A stretch of DNA of 11,840 nt from Cognatiyoonia sp965661665. Lineage in GTDB: Bacteria; Pseudomonadota; Alphaproteobacteria; Rhodobacterales; Rhodobacteraceae. Each line of letters starts with the position of its first letter. The first letter of the stretch is position 1. Positions 1-6,704 of the stretch are shown here, one piece after another. The stretch is taken from contig NZ_CBFIEO010000028.1 of assembly GCF_965661665.1 (NCBI RefSeq), forward strand, positions 1-11,840, written 5' to 3'. The notes under the pieces are model-generated. The model was not told the origin of the DNA, made no database searches, and saw nothing but the letters and a program-made list of their open reading frames with translations. The translations under genes and the position numbers were made by a program.

Positions 1-328
1 TAAATTACGTCGGAAATATAGATTAACTTACGCATCTAAGCTCTTGTCTGTCTGACACCAGGACCCGTTGGGCAATGGTAAAACCTCGTGAGGATTTATG
101 AATACTATTCATCTGGGAGAAGAGCGCATTGTGCTAGTTGGCGTGTAGGACGTCGCGATGCAGTGAGGGCTGGTCGGCAGGGATCTGATGATGAGCGTCT
201 GTTCTTAACCAAATTTAGGTTGCGGAGGCCCGAACACACCGAGAGCGAACAGGATTCTGGCTGGCGGTTTAGCTGAACGCCAGGTCTCATTTCGACGGGT
301 TCTTTTGAGGTAACTCAGAGTCGCTGAA
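1..328. other. intergenic region, no supported gene
   Basis: I see no convincing gene in this stretch. The only open frames (about 60 residues, one on each strand, around 88-290) mirror each other, have no recognisable family features and no good ribosome binding site. One imperfect hairpin near 261-283 is listed separately. The region lies downstream of the minus-strand ROK gene, so it should hold that gene's 3' untranslated end, but I see no stem followed by a T-run on that strand. Confidence 0.6.
261..283. repeat. inverted repeat downstream of the ROK gene
   Basis: The arms CTGGCG (261-266) and CGCCAG (278-283) are exact reverse complements. The inner bases GTT and AAC can extend the stem with one bulged base. 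No T-run follows on either strand, so this is not a canonical intrinsic terminator. It lies about 45 bp beyond the stop of the minus-strand regulator and could be a 3' end stabilising stem. Function is uncertain. Confidence 0.3.
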
Positions 329-1525
329 CTAAACTGAATTCTGATCGATTAGGTATTTAACGCTGACCAACGCAGCAGCGGCACCCACTGTCCGTGCCTG
401 CCTTCCAAACGATCCCGTTTCCACATCTGGCATCAGGACACCCTGCAAGTCGGTCATATGAAGTTGCTTCTTCACCTCGGAAACCAACCGATCCGTTATA
501 GATGCCGGTAGGGCTCCATCGATAACGACCGCCTCAAAATCCATGACCGACAATGACGACACGATTGCGTGGGCTAGATTGCGACCGGCACGATTGATCC
601 ATTTCGAGACCAGCGGTTCAAATTGTTCCCAGTTTCCGGAACTCTCGTAAATCGAGAATGAACTTCCCGTGGTTTTGGCAACGGCTTTTTCGAGTGTTAC
701 CAACGAGGCATGGTCCACCAGACGGTTGCCCCCTTCTTGCTCCGGAACACGCATCGGGCCAAATCCACCAGCATTGCCTCTGCGTCCCGGAAAGACACTG
801 CCGTTTAGTACAATGCCGCCACCGATGAAAGTTCCAACGTAAAAATACACCCAATCTTGCTTGTTGGCGTGTGAACCAAAGACTACTTCGGCACGACAGG
901 CAGCAGTCGCATCGTTTTCAACCAATATCTCCCATGGGACAATCTTCCCGAGGTCGCGATGCGCATCAAAATCCTTCCAGGATTCCATTTCTTCGGCGGG
1001 AGCATCGAAATCGTCTGTCCAATGCCAGAGTTCGAACGGCATCGCCACGGCCATTGACGAGATTGCCTTCCGGGACTTTTTTGCGGATTTTAGTAGGTCC
1101 GACAGTTCATCTTTCACGAAGCTCAAAGTTGCTGTTGGAGTCGGGAATGGTTGAAATACCTCCTTCGACGCAACCACATGACCCACGAAATCAATCACGG
1201 CCAGTTCCATGCTGCGACGACCAATCTTTAATGCAACATAAGTATGGGCTTCAGGGTTGATGCGAAGTGGGGTGGAAGGCTGGCCCACTTTTCCGCGAAT
1301 CGGTTCTCCTCTAAGCAGCAACCCTTCAGCTTCCAAAGACCGAAATATGACCGAAATCGCGTTCGCAGATAGCCCGGTGGCTCTCGTCGCCTCTGCTTTC
1401 GATAGCTCTCCGTGTTCCCGGACAAGCTGAAGTACAAGCCGCTCATTGTAGCTTCCTACAGCAACTTGGTTCGTCCCTCTCTTGGGATTTGCGACAAGCA
1501 ATTGTTCTTTGTTTTCTTTGTTCAT
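329..1525 (-). CDS. ROK-family transcriptional regulator of the adjacent sugar operon
   Basis: This 398-residue protein has the ROK repressor layout: an N-terminal winged helix-turn-helix (about residues 25-75, with a helix-turn-helix of the type LSKAEATRATGLSANAIS) followed by an actin-like sugar-kinase fold. Visible kinase-fold motifs are ENDATAA (203-209) and GTFIGGGIVLNG (231-242). It is probably a cytoplasmic DNA-binding sensor of the sugar, or its phosphate, handled by the divergent operon. The usual ROK zinc motif (CxCGxxGC) is absent. Where sugar-binding ROK proteins have a GExGH motif, this one reads NAGGFGPM (251-258), so zinc binding and classical hexose contacts are probably lost. 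Start: MNKENKEQ is the first ATG, with only a weak ribosome site (GACCGGA) before it. The gene diverges from the binding-protein gene across 307 bp, the standard position for a local regulator. Its ligand cannot be read from the sequence. Confidence 0.88.
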   Translation of the reverse strand: MNKENKEQLLVANPKRGTNQVAVGSYNERLVLQLVREHGELSKAEATRATGLSANAISVIFRSLEAEGLLLRGEPIRGKVGQPSTPLRINPEAHTYVALKIGRRSMELAVIDFVGHVVASKEVFQPFPTPTATLSFVKDELSDLLKSAKKSRKAISSMAVAMPFELWHWTDDFDAPAEEMESWKDFDAHRDLGKIVPWEILVENDATAACRAEVVFGSHANKQDWVYFYVGTFIGGGIVLNGSVFPGRRGNAGGFGPMRVPEQEGGNRLVDHASLVTLEKAVAKTTGSSFSIYESSGNWEQFEPLVSKWINRAGRNLAHAIVSSLSVMDFEAVVIDGALPASITDRLVSEVKKQLHMTDLQGVLMPDVETGSFGRQARTVGAAAALVSVKYLIDQNSV

Positions 1526-1594
1526 TCCGGTCTTTTTGCAATCTTTGGATCAGCTTTGGCAAGCAAATAGAAATCTAGGTTGTGCTTACCAAAG

Positions 1595-1605
1595 TGAGAA
1601 TCTCA
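1595..1605. promoter_or_regulatory. short perfect palindrome in the ROK leader
   Basis: TGAGAATCTCA is a perfect 11-bp palindrome (5-bp arms around one A). It lies in the presumed 5' leader of the minus-strand ROK gene, about 70 bp before its start. It could be an autoregulatory site. A palindrome this short can also arise by chance, so confidence is low. Confidence 0.2.
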
Positions 1606-1625
1606 TCTCCCTCGGCAGTTTAGCA

Positions 1626-1656
1626 TAATTAATAATTCATAACGAATTAATTATTG
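1626..1656. promoter_or_regulatory. candidate ROK operator, AT-rich inverted repeat
   Basis: Two 13-bp arms (1626-1638 and 1644-1656) are reverse complements at 10 of 13 positions around a 5-bp centre. The innermost six bases, TAATTC and GAATTA, match exactly. The repeat overlaps the candidate -35 of the sugar operon and lies just upstream of the candidate -10 of the ROK gene, so a bound regulator could repress both. AT-rich palindromes are typical of ROK repressor operators. No second copy was seen elsewhere in the window. Confidence 0.45.
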
Positions 1657-1832
1657 ACGAGTGCCAAATGTTAGCGTTAGTCATTCGGTGACGGCAACTC
1701 CGTCGTTGGGAGGGAAACTTGGGGATGGTGGGAAATCTGCCGCGAAACACCCAGGAAGAACTCTCAGCACATCGCGTTGGATCGCTCAGTTGGGCGAATC
1801 GACGTGCAAGCTGAACCAATTGGGAGACCAAA

Positions 1833-2846
1833 ATGAACTATCTCAAAACGGGTGTTGCAGCACTGGCGGCTTCTGTCTGCATGGCAGGCGTCGCGGCAGC
1901 TAACACCAGCGTTTGTCTCATCACAAAAGACGCGACAAACCCATTCTTCGTAAAAATGGCACAGGGTGCATTCGCTAAGGCCGCTGAGCTAGGTGTAGAA
2001 CTGCGTTCTTATGCCGGTAAATTTGACGGCGACCACGAAACTCAAGTGGCTGCAATTGAAACCTGCATTGCGGCAGGTGCGGGCGGCATCCTATTGGTTG
2101 CGTCAGACACCAAAGCAATCACATCGTCTGTTCAGCAGGCACGTGATGCTGGCCTGGTTGTACTGGCACTCGACACGCCATTGGACCCAATCGACGCCGC
2201 AGATATGACATTTGCGACGGATAACTTCCTTGCTGGCGAGTTGATCGGTGCATGGGCCGCAAAGACGATGGGTGACACGTCTGGTGCAAAGATCGGACTT
2301 CTCAACATCAACGTTTCGCAACCAACGGTTGGCGTTTTGCGAAACCAGGGCTTCCTGCAAGGTTTTGGAATTGATCTGGGCGATCCATCGAAATGGGGTG
2401 ATGAAACTGACTCCCGCATCGTTGGTCATGAACTATCGAACGGGAACGCCGAAGGTGGCCGTAAGGGCATGGAAAACCTTTTGGCTATCGATCCCGGCAT
2501 CAACGTTGTTTACACGATCAACGAGCCTGCTGCGGCTGGTGCGTATGAGGCTTTGAAGGCCGTCGGACGTGAAAACGATGTGATCATCGTGTCAGTCGAT
2601 GGTGGATGCCCAGGTGTAGCCGATGTTGCGGCTGGCGTGATCGGTGCGACCGCTCAGCAGTATCCTTTGGACATGGCTGGACTTGGCGTTGCAGCAATAA
2701 CCAAGGCTGTTGAAACCGGAGAAATGCCTGCCGCCACCGATGGTAAGGCGTTCTTTGATACTGGCGTTGGCCTCATCACCGATGCACCGGTTGATGGTCT
2801 CGACCAACTGTCTGTTGCCGAGGGTGCTGACCTCTGCTGGGGTTAA
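1833..2846 (+). CDS. periplasmic sugar-binding protein of an ABC importer (FrcB-like)
   Basis: This 337-residue substrate-binding protein belongs to the ribose/fructose type (periplasmic-binding-protein family 4). It would bind the sugar in the periplasm and deliver it to the permease. A Sec signal peptide is clear: a short basic start, a hydrophobic stretch and a likely cut after AGVAAA near residue 23. The mature part opens with the family-typical sequence SVCLITKDATNPFF, followed by the GxxxxAxxxGVEL helix and a DTPLD hinge segment near residue 110. Length fits the family. GGGAG six bases upstream supports the ATG. It is the first gene of the operon with permease, ATPase, kinase and transaldolase. 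The resemblance is to FrcB of Sinorhizobium meliloti, which takes up fructose, mannose and ribose. The exact sugar here is inferred, not shown. Confidence 0.88.
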   Translation: MNYLKTGVAALAASVCMAGVAAANTSVCLITKDATNPFFVKMAQGAFAKAAELGVELRSYAGKFDGDHETQVAAIETCIAAGAGGILLVASDTKAITSSVQQARDAGLVVLALDTPLDPIDAADMTFATDNFLAGELIGAWAAKTMGDTSGAKIGLLNINVSQPTVGVLRNQGFLQGFGIDLGDPSKWGDETDSRIVGHELSNGNAEGGRKGMENLLAIDPGINVVYTINEPAAAGAYEALKAVGRENDVIIVSVDGGCPGVADVAAGVIGATAQQYPLDMAGLGVAAITKAVETGEMPAATDGKAFFDTGVGLITDAPVDGLDQLSVAEGADLCWG

Positions 2847-2860
2847 CAACTCCCGACTCA

Positions 2861-2886
2861 AGCGAGGGCGGATTTACGCCCTCGCT
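2861..2886 (+). other. intercistronic stem-loop between binding-protein and permease genes
   Basis: A perfect 10-bp stem (2861-2870 with 2877-2886, arms AGCGAGGGCG and CGCCCTCGCT) closes a 6-base loop, GATTTA. It starts 14 bases after the binding-protein stop codon and no T-run follows, so it is unlikely to be a full terminator. Such hairpins after binding-protein genes commonly protect the upstream message from 3' exonucleases and so raise binding-protein levels over permease levels. That role is inferred here. Confidence 0.65.
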
Positions 2887-2936
2887 CCTAATCATCTAAA
2901 ACAACATTCAAAACAAAGGCAGAGGGAAGTCGAAAA

Positions 2937-3995
2937 ATGTCTAATGTGACGGACCAAGTTGACGGTAGTCTGCCTGACGAAGAAGCGGTTGCTGAGTTTG
3001 AAGAGCAAGGTGGGCTGGGCAGTAAGATTGCTCACTTCTTGCACAACAATCCTGCGGTTGTTCCGCTCATCGTGTTATTGTTTTCGACGATAATTTTTAG
3101 CGTTCTGGTTGGCGAAAGATTCTTTTCGCCCTTCACGCTCACACTGATTTTGCAGCAAGTGGCCATTGTTGGAATTGTCGCTTGTGCCCAATCGCTCGTA
3201 ATCCTCACGGCAGGAATCGACTTGTCGGTCGGTGCAATCATGGTTCTGTCTTCCGTGATCATGGGGAAATTCACTTTTGAACTCGGATTACCGCCGGGGA
3301 TCGCTGTGTTTTTTGGTTTGCTATGTGGCCTGTTTGTCGGATCAATCAACGGATACCTTGTAGCTTACATCAAGTTGCCACCGTTTATTGTAACCTTGGG
3401 AATGTGGCAAATCGCACTGGCAGCTAACTTCCTCTACTCTGGCAGCGAAGTAATCCGCAGCCAGGACATCGCGGCGAAGGCACCATTGCTTCAGTTTTTT
3501 GGCAACAAAGTCGAAGTCGGTGGAGCGATATTCACCTATGGCGTAATATTGATGCTGCTTTTGGTCGCCGCACTATCATACGTCCTGAGTCAAACTGCGT
3601 GGGGTCGCCACGTTTACGCGGTTGGGGATGACCCGGACGCTGCGGAACTGTCCGGGGTAAATGTAAAGAAAACTTTGATTTCTGTTTATGCCTTGGCCGG
3701 GTTGATCTGTGCCTTCGCAGGCTGGGTGCTAATCGGACGTTTGGGTTCCGTGTCACCCCAAGCTGGGCAACTTGCCAATATCGAGTCCATCACTGCTGTG
3801 GTCATAGGGGGCATATCGCTCTTTGGGGGGCGTGGGTCGATAGCAGGATCGCTGTTCGGTGCCCTGATCGTCGGCGTGTTCTCCCTCGGGCTACGATTGC
3901 TCGGTGCCGACGTTCAGTGGACATATCTTTTGATTGGAATTCTGATCATCGTTGCGGTGACTGTGGATCAGTACATCAGAAAGGCGAGTGCTTAA
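2937..3995 (+). CDS. sugar ABC transporter permease (FrcC-like)
   Basis: This 352-residue inner-membrane permease belongs to the RbsC/AraH/FrcC family and would form the sugar channel. A hydrophilic acidic N-terminus of about 40 residues precedes the first membrane helix, followed by many hydrophobic segments. Family motifs are visible: LTAGIDLSVGAIM (about 90-102) and the cytoplasmic coupling signature GGISLFGGRGS (291-301). AGAGGGAA (2921-2928) lies at a reasonable distance from the ATG. The stop codon abuts the ATPase ATG with no gap, indicating translational coupling. Only one permease gene is present, so the channel is presumably a homodimer, as is usual for this family. Confidence 0.9.
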   Translation: MSNVTDQVDGSLPDEEAVAEFEEQGGLGSKIAHFLHNNPAVVPLIVLLFSTIIFSVLVGERFFSPFTLTLILQQVAIVGIVACAQSLVILTAGIDLSVGAIMVLSSVIMGKFTFELGLPPGIAVFFGLLCGLFVGSINGYLVAYIKLPPFIVTLGMWQIALAANFLYSGSEVIRSQDIAAKAPLLQFFGNKVEVGGAIFTYGVILMLLLVAALSYVLSQTAWGRHVYAVGDDPDAAELSGVNVKKTLISVYALAGLICAFAGWVLIGRLGSVSPQAGQLANIESITAVVIGGISLFGGRGSIAGSLFGALIVGVFSLGLRLLGADVQWTYLLIGILIIVAVTVDQYIRKASA

Positions 3996-4775
3996 ATGAC
4001 CCAACCAGTTTTGACAGGTCGCGGACTCACCAAACGCTATGGGCGGGTCACAGCAATGGAAAACTGTGACTTTGAACTCATGCCTGGCGAAATTCTCGCC
4101 GTCATAGGAGACAACGGTGCGGGTAAATCCACACTGATCAAGGCCCTGTCCGGTGCGATCAAACCAGACAGTGGCGAGGTCACCCTTGATGGTGAATTCG
4201 TGTCCTTCAACTCCCCAATTCACGCTCGGGAATACGGGATCGAAACCGTCTACCAGACACTTGCCATGTCACCAGCCCTATCCATCGCAGACAACATGTT
4301 CATGGGTCGCGAAATTCGACGGGACGGCATCATGGGCAGCGTTTTCCGGCAACTCGACAAAAAGAAGATGAGGCAGATTGCCAGGGAAAAGCTTTCCGAA
4401 CTTGGGTTGATGACGATCCAGAACATCAACCAAAAGGTAGAAACTCTTTCGGGAGGCCAACGCCAAGGTGTTGCCGTTGCCCGAGCCGCAGCCTTCGGAT
4501 CAAATGTGGTCATTCTTGACGAACCGACTGCCGCACTGGGGGTCAAGGAAGGTCGCCGGGTTCTTGATCTCATCCTTGAAGTAAAATCCAGGGGCATTCC
4601 GATCATCCTGATCAGCCACAACATGCCCCATGTATTTGAAGTGGCGGATCGGATACATGTGCATCGTCTCGGTCGGCGGCTCTGCGTGATTAATCCCAAA
4701 GATATCACAATGTCTGATGCCGTCGCTCTGATGACGGGTGCGATGAAACCGGAAGAGGCGGGCGTAGCTGCATGA
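3996..4775 (+). CDS. sugar ABC transporter ATP-binding protein (FrcA-like)
   Basis: This 259-residue cytoplasmic ATPase powers the importer. All nucleotide-binding motifs are present: Walker A GDNGAGKST (38-46), Q-loop Q87, signature LSGGQ (151-155), Walker B VVILDE (171-176) and switch His208. It has a single ATPase domain of about 260 residues, as in FrcA, rather than the fused double domain of about 500 residues in RbsA or AraG, so two copies should pair. It begins directly after the permease stop and its TGA overlaps the kinase ATG (ATGA). Confidence in the family is high; the transported sugar is inferred from the operon. Confidence 0.92.
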   Translation: MTQPVLTGRGLTKRYGRVTAMENCDFELMPGEILAVIGDNGAGKSTLIKALSGAIKPDSGEVTLDGEFVSFNSPIHAREYGIETVYQTLAMSPALSIADNMFMGREIRRDGIMGSVFRQLDKKKMRQIAREKLSELGLMTIQNINQKVETLSGGQRQGVAVARAAAFGSNVVILDEPTAALGVKEGRRVLDLILEVKSRGIPIILISHNMPHVFEVADRIHVHRLGRRLCVINPKDITMSDAVALMTGAMKPEEAGVAA

Positions 4776-5452
4776 GTCCGACGACATTGGAAAATGATGT
4801 CCAGTACGTATGTGATCTGGCCAATTCGAAGAGAATTGCGGGAAAACGGACGATTATTGGGGTCGCGGGTCCACCGGCGTCGGGCAAGTCAACCTTGGCG
4901 GAAGCCGTCGTTCGGTGTTTGAATCAGGAAGAAAACGCAGTGCCGGTCGCCGCCCTACTTCCAATGGACGGGTATCACTTGGATAACCGCCTGTTGGAAT
5001 CTCGGGGATTACTTGCCAGAAAGGGTGCCCCAGAAACCTTTGATGCGCACGGCTTTTGCGATGCAGTTCAGAAATTGTCCTCGGCAACGCGGGAATCCTT
5101 CCACCCAAAGTTTGACAGGCAAATGGACTTGGCGATTGCGAATTCGATTGCCATCCATCCCGATACGCCGGTTGTGGTTGTCGAGGGCAATTACCTGCTG
5201 TTAAAAGCGGAACCCTGGGCAACGCTGAAGGATGTATTCAGTGCAACAGTATTCGTGTCGCCCACGATAGAGGAGCTTCGCGACCGGCTTCAGCAACGAT
5301 GGATCAAACACGGGTTGGACCCCACGGCAGCAATGCAAAGAGCCACCGGAAATGATCTGCCCAACGCAGAATTGGTCCTAAACGAAAGTAGGGAAGCCGA
5401 CGTTCTACTGAACCAAAACTACACGGAATTCGGCGTCAGATACGCCTACTAA
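4772..5452 (+). CDS. P-loop kinase of the uridine/pantothenate/phosphoribulokinase type (FrcK-like)
   Basis: This 226-residue cytoplasmic kinase is typical of the nucleoside/nucleotide-kinase-like proteins that close frcBCA operons. Walker A is GPPASGKST (33-41). The family-typical substrate segment MDGYHLDN (65-72) is followed by RKGAPETFD (83-91), both resembling uridine kinase and pantothenate kinase. A Walker B-like strand, VVVVEGNYLLL, lies near residues 131-141. Its ATG overlaps the ATPase stop, so expression is coupled to the transporter. In S. meliloti the matching gene is frcK, annotated as a putative kinase. The substrate is uncertain: it may phosphorylate the imported sugar, but the sequence alone cannot distinguish a sugar from a nucleoside or another alcohol. 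Confidence 0.8.
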   Translation: MSPTTLENDVQYVCDLANSKRIAGKRTIIGVAGPPASGKSTLAEAVVRCLNQEENAVPVAALLPMDGYHLDNRLLESRGLLARKGAPETFDAHGFCDAVQKLSSATRESFHPKFDRQMDLAIANSIAIHPDTPVVVVEGNYLLLKAEPWATLKDVFSATVFVSPTIEELRDRLQQRWIKHGLDPTAAMQRATGNDLPNAELVLNESREADVLLNQNYTEFGVRYAY

Positions 5453-5484
5453 CAAAAAACCAAAAGCAAGCTACCCCGATACTT

Positions 5485-5503
5485 CGCGGCCACATCGGTC
5501 GCG
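5485..5503 (+). other. stem-loop between kinase and transaldolase genes
   Basis: CGCGGCC (5485-5491) and GGTCGCG (5497-5503) can form a 7-bp RNA stem with one G-U pair around a 5-base loop. No T-run follows, so it is not a canonical terminator. It could modulate message stability or translation of the transaldolase within the operon. Confidence 0.35.
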
Positions 5504-5516
5504 TCGCCAGAAGGAG

Positions 5517-5531
5517 TTTGCGTTACGCAAA
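5517..5531. promoter_or_regulatory. 15-bp perfect palindrome just before the transaldolase start
   Basis: TTTGCGTTACGCAAA has 7-bp arms around a single T and ends 9 bases before the ATG at 5541. As RNA it can form a 6-bp hairpin with a UUA loop. It separates one ribosome-binding-like sequence (AAGGAG, 5511-5516) from a second (AAAGGA, 5529-5533) that overlaps the right arm. It may therefore tune translation or serve as an operator. Function is inferred. Confidence 0.4.
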
Positions 5532-5540
5532 GGATGAACA

Positions 5541-6194
5541 ATGAAATTCTTCGTCGATACCGCCGAGGTCAATGAGATCAAGGACCTTCTGACAACTGGT
5601 CTTTTGGACGGGGTGACCACCAATCCGAGCCTGGTCGCAAAGTCAGGACGAGACTTTAAAGAGGTTGTTGCTGAGATTTGCGGCCTTACCGACACGCCCG
5701 TCTCGGCAGAAGTGTCCGCACTCGACTCTGACGGGATGATTGCGGAAGGGGAAGTCCTCGCCGGAATCGCAAAGAACGTCGTCGTGAAACTACCGCTTAC
5801 GATGGAGGGCCTGAAAGCTTGTTCTTACTTCAAGACGAATGGGGTCAAAACGAACGTCACGCTTTGCTTCTCCCCTAATCAAGCATTGTTAGCAGCCAAG
5901 GCCGGGGCGACCTACATATCCCCGTTCCTCGGGAGGCTGGACGACATCAATCTGGACGGAACGCAATTGATCCGCGACATTCGAACAATTTACGACAACT
6001 ACGCTTTTGACACCGAGATGATCGCCGCTTCTGTCAGAACTCCAAATCACGTGACGGAATGCGCTTTGGCCGGTGCCGACATTGCTACTATTCCACCCGG
6101 AGTGGTTCGAATTCTTGCAAAACACCCTCTGACCGACAAAGGGCTGGGGCAGTTTCTAAATGACTGGAAGAAAACTGGACAATCGATCCTATAA
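5541..6194 (+). CDS. small transaldolase (TalC/FSA family)
   Basis: This 217-residue enzyme belongs to the small transaldolase/fructose-6-phosphate aldolase family, a cytoplasmic class I aldolase. The Schiff-base lysine is Lys83 in VVVKLPLT. Two active-site positions separate the true transaldolases from fructose-6-phosphate aldolase. Where E. coli FSA has Gln59 and Tyr131, this protein has Glu57 (SAEVSA) and Phe129 (ISPFLGR), both transaldolase-like. Transaldolase activity (sedoheptulose-7-phosphate plus glyceraldehyde-3-phosphate to fructose-6-phosphate plus erythrose-4-phosphate) is therefore more likely than aldol cleavage of fructose-6-phosphate. AAAGGA lies seven bases before the ATG. 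It is last in the sugar operon, 88 bp after the kinase, and would connect the imported sugar to the pentose-phosphate pathway. Length is normal for the family. Confidence 0.88.
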   Translation: MKFFVDTAEVNEIKDLLTTGLLDGVTTNPSLVAKSGRDFKEVVAEICGLTDTPVSAEVSALDSDGMIAEGEVLAGIAKNVVVKLPLTMEGLKACSYFKTNGVKTNVTLCFSPNQALLAAKAGATYISPFLGRLDDINLDGTQLIRDIRTIYDNYAFDTEMIAASVRTPNHVTECALAGADIATIPPGVVRILAKHPLTDKGLGQFLNDWKKTGQSIL

Positions 6195-6200
6195 GAGGCG

Positions 6201-6680
6201 TGCACCCAAGGCGAACAGCCCGACGCCTTCGTTTTCTGCCGCGAGCGTCAGCCCGCCTCAGAACACATGCTTGCCGTCCTTTTCAAAGCTTTGGCGGCTG
6301 TAGATCGGTTCAAACGTGACGCCATGGGTGGCGAGCCAGCGCATCATCTCGCCGGACAGATCAATCAGGTCGCGCTGCTCGGGTGACAGATCACGGCCAT
6401 CGTTGAAACCTAGAAGGTTAGAGGCAAACTTGTCCTTCGTGTAGCTGCCGAAGTCGGTATTCGGCAGGCGTGGGTCATCTTGATCGCTAATCAGCGGCAT
6501 CAGATGGCCCGAGCCATCATAGGCGAAACGCATCGCCCCAGCGGGGTATTTGGTGTTGCCGCCCGCAAGGTCCTCGCCCGCTTTTTCCAGCATCGTCACC
6601 TGCGCTCCACTCTCCAGCGCGGCAAGCGCGGCGCAGAGGGCGGCGTTTCCGGTTCCAACAACCATGACATGCTTTGACAT
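6201..6680 (-). pseudogene. truncated FAD-dependent tricarballylate-dehydrogenase-like gene (tcuA relic)
   Basis: The remaining open part (6258-6680) encodes 140 residues. It opens with a Rossmann FAD-binding motif, VMVVGTGNAALCAALAALESG, and the family-typical AGGNTKYPAGAMRF segment, as in FAD-dependent tricarballylate dehydrogenases. These oxidise tricarballylate to cis-aconitate and are usually over 450 residues long. The frame meets TGA at 6258-6260 after DGKHVF. Reading past the stop gives GGLTLAAENEGVGLFALGA, which still looks like the same protein, so the TGA probably replaced a Trp TGG. The frame then runs into the transaldolase end near 6195-6200, so most of the gene is missing. The start was set at MSKHV (6680) because the Rossmann strand follows directly; upstream in-frame starts fall in the regulator's operator region. 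The gene diverges from the GntR gene that presumably controlled it. Confidence 0.8.
6208..6236 (+). terminator. possible terminator of the sugar operon
   Basis: AAGGCG (6208-6213) pairs with CGCCTT (6224-6229) around a 10-base loop and is followed by CGTTTTCT. It lies 13 bases after the transaldolase stop, the right place for an intrinsic terminator, but the stem is short and the T-run has only four bases. The same bases read on the minus strand as part of the decayed dehydrogenase frame (ENEGVGLFAL), so the stem may be a fortuitous or co-opted piece of old coding sequence. Confidence 0.45.
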
Positions 6681-6704
6681 GGGCGGACTTCTTCGATATC
6701 CAGA

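Larger units (their letters stand above)
1526..1832. promoter_or_regulatory. divergent control region between ROK gene and sugar operon
   Basis: This 307-bp gene-free stretch should hold the promoters of both divergent genes. For the plus-strand operon, TTGACG at 1654-1659 is a good -35 match, but the -10 at the expected distance (near 1677-1682) is poor. For the minus strand, TATGCT (complement of 1622-1627) is a plausible -10 for the ROK gene. An AT-rich inverted repeat lies between these elements. A small stem (GACGG 1690-1694 with CCGTC 1700-1704) sits in the presumed leader. The binding-protein gene has GGGAG (1822-1826) six bases before its ATG. Promoter assignments are inferred from motifs only. 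Confidence 0.55.

Noticed and set aside
88..290. Two overlapping open frames of about 60 residues at the left edge
   Set aside because: They lie opposite each other, have no family resemblance and no good translation start.
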